Source: Microcoleus sp. EPA2 (GTDB lineage Bacteria; Cyanobacteriota; Cyanobacteriia; Cyanobacteriales; Microcoleaceae). From it: a DNA stretch of 34,751 nt. Positions 8,459 to 16,531 of this stretch are shown here, piece after piece. Position numbers and translations under genes: made by a program. Each line of letters opens with the position of its first letter. Within the stretch, counting starts at the first letter, position 1. The notes below the pieces were generated by a model that did not search any database, was not told the DNA's origin, and saw nothing but the letters and a program-made list of their open reading frames with translations. The stretch lies in assembly GCA_020882975.1 (NCBI GenBank), contig JAHRFD010000042.1, positions 1-34,751 of the forward strand. Direction: 5' to 3'.

Positions 8459-8902
8459 TCAAGACTTGTATTCTATTTGATTTGATTGCTGGTCATACTT
8501 GGCAGTCAAAATCAGTTTTTTATCGGGCGCATAGACCAAAACTGTTACATCTTGGTTAGGAAAATTCTTGTGAAAACCTTGTGCTAAAGATTTCGCCAAA
8601 TCCTTGACTTCTGTAGGGCGGACTTGGGGGGTAATCACAACTCCCAGCTTGTTGTTGTCGCGCACATAAGCATCTTGAACCAATCCCTTAGCCGTCTTTG
8701 TTACCCATTGACCAAAATCTTGACCTGCTGCGGTGTTCCCCTGTTCTAGCTGCGCGTAATTACCCTGACTGCCACCAATGGCTACAGGTGTATTCATCGG
8801 TTTTTGAGCTGAAACGCTTGGGGTGCAAGCTGTGGTAAAACTGAGCGTTAACACCAAGAGTAGTCCAACAATTATTTGGCGACTTTGCTGAAATAAACTC
8901 AC
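8459..8902 (-). CDS. Small predicted lipoprotein, hypothetical
   Basis: 147 residues from the GTG at 8902, which has a textbook GGAGG about eight bases upstream; the reading frame extends further 5' but without support. The signal sequence is QIIVGLLLVLTLSFTTAC with a lipobox cysteine, so a lipid-anchored protein is predicted. The mature part ends in KVVI-like strands (TVLVYAPDKKLILTAKYD), giving a small alpha/beta domain. A helix with WVTKTAKGLVQDAYVRDNN suggests a BON- or YidE-unlike fold that I do not recognise. The gene follows CsbD on the same strand. Function unknown. Confidence 0.75.
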   Translation of the reverse strand: MSLFQQSRQIIVGLLLVLTLSFTTACTPSVSAQKPMNTPVAIGGSQGNYAQLEQGNTAAGQDFGQWVTKTAKGLVQDAYVRDNNKLGVVITPQVRPTEVKDLAKSLAQGFHKNFPNQDVTVLVYAPDKKLILTAKYDQQSNQIEYKS

Positions 8903-8939
8903 CTTTTTTTCCTCCAATTTAAAACAATTTTGAAGATTA

Positions 8940-8966
8940 GAAAGGGTCTGTAATTGAGACCCTTTC
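8940..8966 (-). terminator. Hairpin terminator downstream of the CsbD gene
   Basis: Perfect 10-bp stem GAAAGGGTCT (8940-8949) and AGACCCTTTC (8957-8966) with a 7-nt loop, 14 bp past the CsbD stop on the minus strand. The following minus-strand sequence TAATCTTCAA is only mildly T-rich, so read-through into the lipoprotein gene is possible. Confidence 0.6.
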
Positions 8967-8979
8967 ACCAAACCAAATG

Positions 8980-9168
8980 TTACGCTTTGTCTATTACGTC
9001 TTTGACGGCATCTTTTGCGTCTTGGACTGCATGGCTGGTTTCAGCTTGTTTTTGCTTGGCTTTGCCTTCAGCTTTATCCTTGGGATCGCCAGTAACATTG
9101 CCAATAGTTTCTTGAGCTGCACCTTCGATGTTTTTGGCAGTTGCCTTTGCTCTATCTTCGATACTCAT
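8980..9168 (-). CDS. CsbD-family stress response protein
   Basis: 62 residues, the normal length for the family. The sequence has the CsbD features: EDRAKATAKNIEGAAQETIG followed by NVTGDPKDKAEGKAKQKQA and a helical tail. It is highly charged, lacks cysteine and tryptophan, and is probably intrinsically helical or disordered in the cytoplasm. AGGAG precedes the ATG at good spacing. CsbD-type genes are induced by general stress in many bacteria; the precise molecular role is not known. It sits among other small stress-type genes on the same strand. Confidence 0.9.
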   Translation of the reverse strand: MSIEDRAKATAKNIEGAAQETIGNVTGDPKDKAEGKAKQKQAETSHAVQDAKDAVKDVIDKA

Positions 9169-9487
9169 TGGTTTCTCCTTGTCTGTATTTAGTTTTACAG
9201 TTTCTACTTAAATTAATAATATTGATTGACGAGCTTATTTGCACTCCCTCTATAGGTAGAAAGAAGTCCATCTATTTTTTTTTGATTTTTGATGGGAAAA
9301 TTGATGGAGGATGAGTTCACTGACAATTCTCCTTCTAAATTTTCCACTCAAAAATAGGTGCGAGCAAGATACTGTCTTGCCCACACCTTCTGGCTGATTC
9401 CTGTTTGCTAACGCGATTCCCGATCGCTTCGAGTTCGTGACAGGATAAATGCACACCTTGCACCTTGTGCCTTCTGCCTGCCTGCTG
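9169..9487. other. Intergenic region with hairpin; no convincing gene
   Basis: It contains the CsbD promoter region and, at 9356-9388, a two-part hairpin. AGGTG...CACCT encloses GCAAGA...TCTTGC, and on the minus strand a TATTTTTG tract follows, so it can terminate the 9488-9691 gene. A minus-strand open frame at 9250-9513 covers this stretch but has no ribosome-binding site or family-like sequence and runs through the hairpin. Confidence 0.6.
9356..9388 (-). terminator. Hairpin terminator downstream of the 67-residue protein gene
   Basis: Inner stem GCAAGA (9364-9369) and TCTTGC (9375-9380), outer stem AGGTG (9356-9360) and CACCT (9384-9388). On the minus strand the structure is followed by TATTTTTG. 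The loop-and-stem sequence also resembles a dispersed repeat found between cyanobacterial genes. Confidence 0.55.
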
Positions 9488-9691
9488 CTATGTATTGTGA
9501 TGACATTCTTCATCGATTTTGTGCTGCATTTCTTCCTTCAACTGTTCCACAGCACGCATAGTGTTAGCATTGTCTTGTTTCTGCTGCCCCAGGGCTTTTT
9601 CGCTTTGCTCCGCGAGTAATTCCTGTTTGGATTTGGGTAAACTGACTTTGTTAGTGCTGTCTGTGATGGTTGCGTTTTCTTCAATATTCAT
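9488..9691 (-). CDS. Small charged helical protein, hypothetical
   Basis: 67 residues, rich in Q, E, K and N. The central part (KSKQELLAEQSEKALGQQKQ and NTMRAVEQLKEEMQHKIDEE) should form one or two amphipathic helices, perhaps a coiled coil. GAAGG precedes the ATG at suitable spacing. It has no signal sequence or membrane segment. Position next to CsbD and other small stress-type genes suggests, without proof, a related expression pattern. No family recognised. Confidence 0.6.
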   Translation of the reverse strand: MNIEENATITDSTNKVSLPKSKQELLAEQSEKALGQQKQDNANTMRAVEQLKEEMQHKIDEECHHNT

Positions 9692-10004
9692 TAGCCTTCA
9701 CCCTTTTGTTTGACAAAAATATTTTAAATGTGTTTACTTGAAATCTAAGCATAGATTAATACTAAGAGAAATAAGGGGTATGTCCATCTGTCTGAAGGGA
9801 GATTGGGGAAAAGGTTAGAGGGCGATCGACACTTGACCGTCCCTGGGGCAAAATACGAGCTAGTTACAGATGGAGAGTCTGTACAAATTGCAAAGTTTTG
9901 TTGCGGTAGGGTTAAACAATTTACAAAATAACAGTTAGGATTCCGATCAACTCCCCCAAGATAGAACTAAAATTTATAAGTCAGTAAAAAGTATGTAAAA
10001 CCCT
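9692..10004. other. Divergent promoter region before the hybrid kinase
   Basis: AT-rich intergenic stretch between a minus-strand small gene and the plus-strand hybrid kinase gene. It must hold both promoters, but no clear -35/-10 pair was seen. An in-frame TAA nine bases before the kinase ATG excludes an N-terminal extension of the kinase into this region. Confidence 0.6.
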
Positions 10005-12914
10005 ATGGGAGCAAGGAGTAGTAATCCCTTGAAAGCAGCCGTCCCCGATCGCCAGCCAATAAAAGTAGGCGTGTTGCATTCGCTGACAGGCACCATGTCT
10101 GTCAGCGGAATTTCAGTTAAAGATGCGACGCTGCTAGCTGTTGGGGAAATCAATGCCAGCGGAGGAGTTCTCGGACACTTAGTGGAAGCAGTTATCGAAG
10201 ATGGCGCGAGCGATTTGCAAACTTTTGCTCAAAAAGCTAAGCAATTACTCCTAGAAGAAGGGGTAGCCGTAGTATTTGGATGCTGGACTTCGGCAAGTCG
10301 CAAAGCGGTGCTTCCGGTGTTTGAGGAGTTCAATGGGTTGCTGTTTTATCCGTTACAGTACGAAGGACTCGAACAGTCTCGGCATATTTTCTATACTGGT
10401 GCTGCTCCCAATCAACAGATTGTACCTGGGGTGGATTATTTGCTGGGACTGTCGAAGCGGAAAATTTTTCTCCTGGGTTCGGATTATATTTTTCCCCGCA
10501 CGGCAAATCAGATTGTGAAAGCTCAACTGGCGGCAGTCTCCGGGGTATTGGCGGGGGAAGTTTATCTGCCACTGGGTTCGAGGGATGTTGATGAGGCGAT
10601 CGCCCATATTCTAGCAGTAAAACCCGATGCGATTCTGAACACTCTCAACGGCGATAGTAACGTGGCTTTTTTCCAAAAGCTGCGGGAAGCGGGAATAAAG
10701 GCGGATGAGTTGCCGGTGATGTCGGTAAGTGTAGCAGAGGAAGAAGTACGGGCGATCGGACCTGAAAACATTGCGGGCCATTTGGTAGTTTGGAACTATT
10801 TTCAAACAGTCGATACACCAGAAAATCGTGAATTTGTGAAAGCCTATAAAGAAAAATATGGGCAAGATCGAGTTACAGATGACCCCATCGAAGCTGCTTA
10901 TTTGAGCGTTTATCTGTGGAAAAAAGCAGTAGAAAAAGCGGGTTCGATAGAAGTGGTAAAAGTGAGGGAGGCTGCTAAAAATATTGAGTTTGCCGCACCC
11001 TCTGGCATGGTGAAAATAGATGCCAAAACGCAGCATACCTGGAAAACAGTGCGCATTGGGAAGGTGAGGTTAGATGGTCAAATTGAGGAGATTTGGAATT
11101 CTGGCGCATCGGTGAGTCCCGATCCTTTCCTCAAAAATTATCCTTGGGCGGCTGCACTGATTTCCAAGCAGATATCCGTAGGAACTCGCGCTTCTTTGAT
11201 CGGGCTGTTTACGATCTTGGTATTGATAACTTGGATGGCCGTGGGCATCGGGTGGATCGGTGCTACGGAGATGCAAAACTATGTGCTGGCGATTAAATCA
11301 GCCTCAGTGGAGGGGGGAGTTTCTGACGAAGTAATGGCGATGCTAGTGCAGCAAACTTTGGGGGTGGTGAGTCGCACTCAGCGTTGGCTGATCGGGGCTT
11401 GGATTTTGAGTTCGATCGCCGGCATAGTTGCTTTGGTGTCGGTTTCGGCACTGATTAGGAAGATTGGCTGGCTGCGAAAAACTGCATCCATGATTGCCAG
11501 CGGTGATTTGACGGCTCGATCGCCGATTATTTCTAATGATGCGATCGGCGTGCTATCTTCTACTCTCAATACAATGGCACAGCAAATTAGCAGTTTGCTC
11601 AACGGCTTAGAAGTGCGTCGCCAACAGCTAGAGGAACGTAGCCGGGAATTAGAAATCGCTAAGGACGCTGCCGAAGCCGCCAACCGGGCTAAAAGTACAT
11701 TTTTGGCAAATATGACCCACGAATTGCGAACACCTTTAAATGCGATTCTCGGCTATAGTGAGTTGTTGCAAGAAGAAGCTCAGGAACTAGGCGAAGAAGA
11801 TTTTGTGATGGATTTAGCCAGCATTAATATAGCAGGCAAGCAGTTGCTAGGTATTATTAGCGACATCCTGGATATTTCTAAAATTGAGGCAGGAAAGATG
11901 ACTCTGTTTTTGGAGACTTTCTTGGTATCAAATGTAGTGGAAGAAGTGGTAACTACCGTTAAACCCCAGGCGCTGAAAAATAGTAATACTCTGGTGGTGG
12001 ATTGCCCGCCCAATCTGGGCACGATGCGGGCTGATAATGCCAAAGTACGGCAAGCGCTGCTGAATTTGGCGAGTAATGCTGCTAAGTTTACTAATCGTGG
12101 TCAAATTACGATTAGTGTTTGGAAGGAAGAAACGGCGGTTTTTCCTAGCCCACATTCCGAGGAAAAACTCAATGTTGACTCTAGGTTTCACCCGCAGTCG
12201 ATCGTGTTTCAAGTCAGGGATACAGGCATTGGTATGACTGAGGATCAGATGATGAATCTGTTCGGGGCTTTTTCCCAAGCGGATGACTCTACTACTCGCA
12301 AGTACGGCGGTACTGGTTTGGGGCTAATCATTAGCAAGAAGTTTTGCCAGATGATGGGCGGTGATATTACTGTCGAGAGCGAGTTTCAAAGCGGTTCTAC
12401 TTTTACTATCCGGTTGCCGGTAGTAGTTAAAATCGAAACAGAAGCTGGGGGCGATCGAGAATTAGAACATCAGTCTGATTTATATTCACAAATAGATGTA
12501 GTAGAAGACGAAAACATGGATGAAGTGCGAGCGGCTATTTCCCTAGAACCAAATTCTAAAGTGCTGGTAATTGACGACGATCCAGACACACGGGATTTAA
12601 TGACTCGCTGCTTGTCCAAACAGGGTTTTCAAGTGCATTCCTCCGCTAGCGGTGAAGGGGGGCTGCTGTTAGCTAAGGAGTTGCGGCCCGATGCGATTAC
12701 TCTGGATGTAATGATGCCAAGCATGGATGGCTGGACGGTACTTTCTGCTTTGAAAGCAGACCCTGATTTGGCGGATATTCCGGTGATTATGATGACTTTT
12801 TTGGACGACAAAAATCAGGGTTTTGAGTTGGGGGCTGCGGAGTATTTGAGGAAGCCTTTTGATTACAAACGCTTTGCAGCTTTGTTGAATAAATATCAGC
12901 AGCCACCCAATTAG
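10005..12914 (+). CDS. Hybrid histidine kinase with amide/urea-type substrate-binding sensor domain
   Basis: 969 residues. Residues ~18-380 are a type-I periplasmic-binding-protein domain of the urea/short-chain-amide class (IKVGVLHSLTGTMSVSG; VAVVFGCWTSASRKAV; TDDPIEAAYLSVYLW). Membrane segments follow at ~396-420 and ~461-484, then HAMP (~484-540), HisKA with H572 (ANMTHELRTPLNAILGYSE), HATPase (DTGIGM, GGTGLGL) and a receiver domain with D901 (ITLDVMMPSMDGW). The protein should sense an amide, urea or branched-chain amino acid-like ligand and phosphorylate its own receiver. There is no N-terminal signal peptide or membrane helix, so with two segments the sensor domain may be cytosolic. A ribosome-binding AAGGAG lies inside the ORF, which makes TTG at 10029 a plausible alternative start. 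No output-domain partner is adjacent. Confidence 0.9.
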   Translation: MGARSSNPLKAAVPDRQPIKVGVLHSLTGTMSVSGISVKDATLLAVGEINASGGVLGHLVEAVIEDGASDLQTFAQKAKQLLLEEGVAVVFGCWTSASRKAVLPVFEEFNGLLFYPLQYEGLEQSRHIFYTGAAPNQQIVPGVDYLLGLSKRKIFLLGSDYIFPRTANQIVKAQLAAVSGVLAGEVYLPLGSRDVDEAIAHILAVKPDAILNTLNGDSNVAFFQKLREAGIKADELPVMSVSVAEEEVRAIGPENIAGHLVVWNYFQTVDTPENREFVKAYKEKYGQDRVTDDPIEAAYLSVYLWKKAVEKAGSIEVVKVREAAKNIEFAAPSGMVKIDAKTQHTWKTVRIGKVRLDGQIEEIWNSGASVSPDPFLKNYPWAAALISKQISVGTRASLIGLFTILVLITWMAVGIGWIGATEMQNYVLAIKSASVEGGVSDEVMAMLVQQTLGVVSRTQRWLIGAWILSSIAGIVALVSVSALIRKIGWLRKTASMIASGDLTARSPIISNDAIGVLSSTLNTMAQQISSLLNGLEVRRQQLEERSRELEIAKDAAEAANRAKSTFLANMTHELRTPLNAILGYSELLQEEAQELGEEDFVMDLASINIAGKQLLGIISDILDISKIEAGKMTLFLETFLVSNVVEEVVTTVKPQALKNSNTLVVDCPPNLGTMRADNAKVRQALLNLASNAAKFTNRGQITISVWKEETAVFPSPHSEEKLNVDSRFHPQSIVFQVRDTGIGMTEDQMMNLFGAFSQADDSTTRKYGGTGLGLIISKKFCQMMGGDITVESEFQSGSTFTIRLPVVVKIETEAGGDRELEHQSDLYSQIDVVEDENMDEVRAAISLEPNSKVLVIDDDPDTRDLMTRCLSKQGFQVHSSASGEGGLLLAKELRPDAITLDVMMPSMDGWTVLSALKADPDLADIPVIMMTFLDDKNQGFELGAAEYLRKPFDYKRFAALLNKYQQPPN

Positions 12915-12917
12915 TTA

Positions 12918-13027
12918 GTGGTTATTTGTTATTAGTTATTTGTGAGTTAATACTGTAGTTTTGCTTGAGGCAATCCTAAAATATATAGTCTTTCACAACT
13001 AACTAATAACAACTAACCAATAACCAC
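12918..13027. terminator. Imperfect long inverted repeat between convergent genes
   Basis: GTGGTTAT (12918-12925) is complementary to ATAACCAC (13020-13027), and further in GTTATTAGTTA (12928-12938) pairs with TAACTAATAAC (13000-13010), with a short offset. The structure fills the gap between the hybrid kinase gene and the convergent repeat-protein gene and may end transcription from both sides. The AACTAATAAC-type sequence also resembles low-complexity repeats elsewhere in the window. Confidence 0.45.
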
Positions 13028-13037
13028 GAAGGACAAC

Positions 13038-13511
13038 TTAATCTAAAAATCCCATTAAAGTAGAGCTATCGTCAATGTCATTGGAGGCAATGGGGCGATT
13101 TCCACCCATTGTGGAGTAAACTTCATCAATGTGAAGAGTGCTGACACCAACAGGCCGCGCACCGGACATACTGAACATTTCACTGACTTGCATCGTGCTA
13201 GAGCCGATCGGGCGTCTCCCCAAGGTAGCAACTACTTCCAAGTCACTGGCTTCTACCGGGCGGTTGCCGACTATGCCGTAGGTTTCGCTGATGTGTAGGG
13301 TGTTAACGCCGATCGGGCGATTTCCCGAAATCGAGAGGGTGTCGCTGACGGTAAAGTCGTTTGGTCCCACAGGGCGGTTGGGCAAGGCAGGGGGTAGATA
13401 GAGTTGAATTCCTGTTGCTTTGGGCTCGCTAGCTGCTGTCGCTTCGCTCTTAGAAGCTGCTTTACCACGACGGGCGATCGCACTGCCTTTACCTTTGGGG
13501 CTGAGACTCAT
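13038..13511 (-). CDS. Protein of six ~20-residue R-P-[VI] repeats, unknown function
   Basis: 157 residues. A basic, low-complexity N-terminus (SPKGKGSAIARRGKAASKS) is followed from about residue 40 by six repeats of 16-21 residues. Each begins with [NRA]RP[VI] and continues with a hydrophobic-spaced segment such as GVNTLHISETYGIVG. Repeat starts are NRPVGPNDF, NRPIGVNTL, NRPVEASDL, RRPIGSSTM, ARPVGVSTL and NRPIASNDI. The pattern suggests a repeated strand-turn unit, perhaps a beta-solenoid. There is no signal peptide. AGGA precedes the ATG at good spacing. The basic head could bind nucleic acid or membrane, but this is speculation. I do not recognise a family. Confidence 0.75.
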   Translation of the reverse strand: MSLSPKGKGSAIARRGKAASKSEATAASEPKATGIQLYLPPALPNRPVGPNDFTVSDTLSISGNRPIGVNTLHISETYGIVGNRPVEASDLEVVATLGRRPIGSSTMQVSEMFSMSGARPVGVSTLHIDEVYSTMGGNRPIASNDIDDSSTLMGFLD

Positions 13512-13709
13512 AATTTTTTCCTTTTGATTATTGGGCCTTGATTGTTGGGTTCGGAAAGCTCTGGACTGAGAAAGCTACGTTTTTGAGCTTTCTGCTTTCT
13601 CTTTTGATGGATGATTAAAATAATATGATAAATCCTAACAATTTTCTCAACTAAATTGCAAATAAATTGAATTTTTGTTAATATTTATTAGTAATCGCTA
13701 CAATATCCT

Positions 13710-15722
13710 ATGGTAACTGCGGCAGCATCTTTTCAATTACAAGCGCCCTTTGAGCCTACGGGCGACCAACCGCAAGCGATCGCCCAACTCGTCCACAGCA
13801 TCCAAGCAGGCGATCGATTTCAAACCTTACTCGGAGCCACAGGTACAGGCAAAACCTTTTCCATTGCAGCCGTGATAGAAAAGATCGGCAAGCCAACCTT
13901 AGTGCTCGCCCACAACAAAACCCTGGCGGCTCAACTTTGCAACGAACTGCGTAATTTTTTCCCCAACAATGCCGTCGAATATTTTGTCAGTTATTACGAC
14001 TATTATCAACCAGAAGCCTACATCGCCGTCAGCGATACTTACATTGAAAAAACCGCAGCAATTAACGACGAGATCGATATGCTGCGACACTCAGCCACGC
14101 GATCGCTCTTTGAACGTCGCGATGTCATAGTCGTAGCATCCATTAGCTGCATCTACGGTTTAGGAATGCCCGCCGAATACCTGAAAGCTGCTATCCCTTT
14201 GCGAGTAGGAATGGAAATCAATCAGCGGCAAGTTTTGCGAGATTTAGTCAACGTCCAATACAGCCGCAATGACATAGATTTAGGTAGAGGCAAATTTCGC
14301 GTCAAAGGCGATGTGTTAGAAATTGGCCCCGCCTATGAAGATAGAATTATCCGCGTAGAATTCTTCGGGGACGAAATCGATGCCATCCGCTACGTTGACC
14401 CAGTGACAGGTAAAACAATTCAACAAGTAGAAGCTTTAAACATTTATCCAGCCCGCCACTTTGTCACGGCAGAAGATAAATTAGAGGCTGCTTGTCAAGG
14501 CATAGAACTTGAATTGGAAGACAGGCTGGTAGCATTGGAAAAAGACGGTAAACTATTAGAAGCTCAGCGAATAGAACAGCGCACCCGCTACGATTTGGAA
14601 ATGCTGCGAGAAGTAGGTTACTGCAACGGAGTTGAAAATTACTCGCGGCATTTAGCAGGCAGAAATGCCGGGGAACCGCCGGAATGTTTGATTGATTATT
14701 TTCCCAAAGATTGGATGTTGGTCATAGATGAATCCCACGTCACAGTGCCGCAAATTCGAGGAATGTATAACGGCGACCAAGCGCGCAAAAAAATATTGAT
14801 CGAACACGGTTTTCGTTTGCCCAGTGCGGCCGATAATCGCCCTTTGAAAGCAGAGGAATTTTGGCAAAAAGCTAATCAGTGCATTTTTGTGTCGGCAACG
14901 CCGGGAGATTGGGAAATTGAAATTTCAGAAGGCAGAGTAGCCGAACAGGTAATCCGGCCGACAGGAGTAATCGATCCGACGATATTTGTACGTCCGACGG
15001 AGGGTCAAATTGACGACTTGTTGGGTGAAATCAAAGAAAGAGTTAGCCTGAACGAGCGGGTTTTGGTGACAACTTTAACCAAGCGGATGGCGGAAGATTT
15101 AACTGAATATTTGCAGGAGAGGGGGATTAAAGTCCGGTATTTGCACTCGGAAATTCAGTCGATCGAACGGATTGAAATTATCCAAGATTTGCAGGATGGA
15201 AAGTTTGATGTTTTGATTGGGGTGAACTTGTTGCGGGAGGGTTTGGATTTACCGGAGGTGTCTCTAGTTGTAATTTTGGATGCGGATAAGGAGGGGTTTT
15301 TGCGATCGGGACGTTCTTTGATTCAAACTATTGGGCGGGCGGCGCGCCACATTCAGGGACAGGCGATTTTGTACGCGGATAATTTGACGGATAGCATGGT
15401 TAAGGCGATCGATGAAACCGATCGCCGTCGGGGAATCCAGTTGGCGTATAATAAGATGCACGGGATTACGCCGCAGCCGATCGCGAAAAAGCGATCGAGC
15501 AACGCAATTTTGGCATTTTTGGACGTGTCGCGGAAGCTGAATTCTCACCAGTTGGAGGAGGTTTACGAACACGCAAACGAGTTATCTTTGGATGAGATTC
15601 CTGATTTGATTAAGCGGTTGGAAACGCAGATGAAGGAGGCTGCGAAGAAGTTGGAGTTTGAGGAGGCTGGTAAATTGCGCGATCGCATTAAGCATTTGCG
15701 GGATAAGCTATTGGGACATTAA
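13710..15722 (+). CDS. uvrB: Excinuclease ABC subunit B
   Basis: 670 residues, the expected length. UvrB is the damage-verifying helicase-like subunit of nucleotide excision repair in the cytoplasm. Helicase motif I is GATGTGKT (42-49), the beta-hairpin region shows YYDYYQPEAY, motif II is LVIDESH, and the later motifs VTTLTKRMAEDL and QTIGRAARH are present. The C-terminal UVR domain (~630-665), which contacts UvrC, ends in LRDRIKHLRDKLLGH. The gene stands alone behind an AT-rich promoter region. The start ATG follows directly in frame with MVTAAASFQLQAPFEPTGDQ. A second copy of its last 13 codons with only silent differences lies 840 bp downstream. Confidence 0.97.
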   Translation: MVTAAASFQLQAPFEPTGDQPQAIAQLVHSIQAGDRFQTLLGATGTGKTFSIAAVIEKIGKPTLVLAHNKTLAAQLCNELRNFFPNNAVEYFVSYYDYYQPEAYIAVSDTYIEKTAAINDEIDMLRHSATRSLFERRDVIVVASISCIYGLGMPAEYLKAAIPLRVGMEINQRQVLRDLVNVQYSRNDIDLGRGKFRVKGDVLEIGPAYEDRIIRVEFFGDEIDAIRYVDPVTGKTIQQVEALNIYPARHFVTAEDKLEAACQGIELELEDRLVALEKDGKLLEAQRIEQRTRYDLEMLREVGYCNGVENYSRHLAGRNAGEPPECLIDYFPKDWMLVIDESHVTVPQIRGMYNGDQARKKILIEHGFRLPSAADNRPLKAEEFWQKANQCIFVSATPGDWEIEISEGRVAEQVIRPTGVIDPTIFVRPTEGQIDDLLGEIKERVSLNERVLVTTLTKRMAEDLTEYLQERGIKVRYLHSEIQSIERIEIIQDLQDGKFDVLIGVNLLREGLDLPEVSLVVILDADKEGFLRSGRSLIQTIGRAARHIQGQAILYADNLTDSMVKAIDETDRRRGIQLAYNKMHGITPQPIAKKRSSNAILAFLDVSRKLNSHQLEEVYEHANELSLDEIPDLIKRLETQMKEAAKKLEFEEAGKLRDRIKHLRDKLLGH

Positions 15723-15738
15723 GGAAGAGTGGGAGGAT

Positions 15739-15798
15739 ATGATGTTCGATCACATTACCTTCGATCCGAAGTATAAAGTATTAAGATCAATGCCATGA
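15739..15798 (+). pseudogene. DUF433 antitoxin gene relic, now a 19-codon mini-ORF
   Basis: A strong GGGAGGA is followed by ATGATG and the peptide MFDHITFDPK. That opening is characteristic of DUF433 (VapB-type antitoxin-like) proteins, which continue with a G-G-[KR]-P-C-I-R-G motif that is missing here. After the tenth residue the sequence is unrelated and ends after YKVLRSMP. The stop TGA overlaps the ATG of the DUF6883 gene (ATGA). The relic may now serve as a translated leader that couples ribosomes into DUF6883. Recognition rests on ten residues, so it is a reasonable but not certain call. Confidence 0.6.
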
Positions 15799-16136
15799 CT
15801 ACACCGACTCGCTTAGAGTTTCCCATCGCTAAAGCTCAATATCTATTCGCCAGTGCCACTGAACCAGGAAAAGCAGATAAGCAGAAATTCTGGCGGGAGG
15901 TGATGTGGTTTGAGTCACCGGAGGCGATTCGAGACGCAATTATAGCCCAAATCTCGCTAGAATTGTTACAGCCAGTCGGGCAGAATGACTATGGACAACG
16001 CTACGAAGCTATTATTTTAGTTACAGGGCGATCGGGAGTATCTTGGCAAATCCGTACAGGTTGGATTGTTTTATTTGGTGAAGATATGGCTAGATTTGTT
16101 ACCGCATTTCCTCAACGCTTTGGGAGACAGCAATGA
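15795..16136 (+). CDS. DUF6883 domain protein, putative toxin-module component
   Basis: 113 residues. The sequence matches the DUF6883 pattern: KAQYLFASATEPGKADKQKF at the N-terminus, FESPEAIRDAIIAQI in the middle, then QNDYGQRYEAIILVTGRSG and IRTGWIVLFGEDMARFVTAF. DUF6883 is found both alone beside DUF4926 and as the last domain of polymorphic toxins; the biochemical activity is not established. Its start overlaps the stop of the DUF433 relic and its stop overlaps the DUF4926 start (ATGA), so the three reading frames are translationally linked. It is a probable toxin-immunity or toxin-antitoxin member by context. Confidence 0.8.
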   Translation: MTTPTRLEFPIAKAQYLFASATEPGKADKQKFWREVMWFESPEAIRDAIIAQISLELLQPVGQNDYGQRYEAIILVTGRSGVSWQIRTGWIVLFGEDMARFVTAFPQRFGRQQ

Positions 16137-16531
16137 GCAAATTTCAGTTATTGGATGCAGTGACTTTAACCGAAGCAGTCGCTCTGGCAGATGGCGGAGT
16201 TGCACCCCCAGAAACGGTCGGGGCGATTGTTGAGGTATTCAAAAACGGTGAAGCTTATTTAGTCGAGTTATTTGGTGGATGGGTGAAAGCAGAAGTTGGC
16301 GGAGATTTTGTTCCCGCAACTCAGGATCAGCCAGAATCATTTATGGAAACGATAGGTGTTGAAACAGTTTATCCGCATCAATTACAATTAGTAAAATCTG
16401 CCAGCGAACTTATGGGAGTTAGAGAGCGTTTACTGTCGGTTTTAAATAATTTATCTGAAGAGTTGGTGGCTGAAGTCTGCGACTTTGCGGAGTTTTTGCA
16501 GGAAAAAGAGCAAAAAGTGCGATCGCATTAA
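16133..16531 (+). CDS. DUF4926 protein with DUF2281-like C-terminal tail
   Basis: 132 residues. Residues ~5-90 match DUF4926 (LLDAVTLTEAVALADGGVAP; VGAIVEVFKNGEAYLVELFG), a small SH3-like barrel commonly paired with DUF6883. Residues ~92-130 (RERLLSVLNNLSEELVAEVC and FAEFLQEKEQ) look like DUF2281, an antitoxin-like helical tail. The likely role is immunity or antitoxin against the DUF6883 product. The last residues (QKVRSH) and the stop codon come from the relic of the uvrB 3' end, in a different frame from uvrB, so this C-terminus was created by recombination and may be a few residues different in relatives. Confidence 0.78.
   Translation: MSKFQLLDAVTLTEAVALADGGVAPPETVGAIVEVFKNGEAYLVELFGGWVKAEVGGDFVPATQDQPESFMETIGVETVYPHQLQLVKSASELMGVRERLLSVLNNLSEELVAEVCDFAEFLQEKEQKVRSH

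Noticed and set aside
9250..9513. Minus-strand frame of 87 codons
   Set aside because: No ribosome-binding site, no family-like sequence, crosses a hairpin and overlaps the start of the better-supported 9488-9691 gene.
11070..12278. Minus-strand frames of 68-116 codons within the hybrid kinase
   Set aside because: They are shadows of a long gene with complete kinase and receiver motifs on the other strand.
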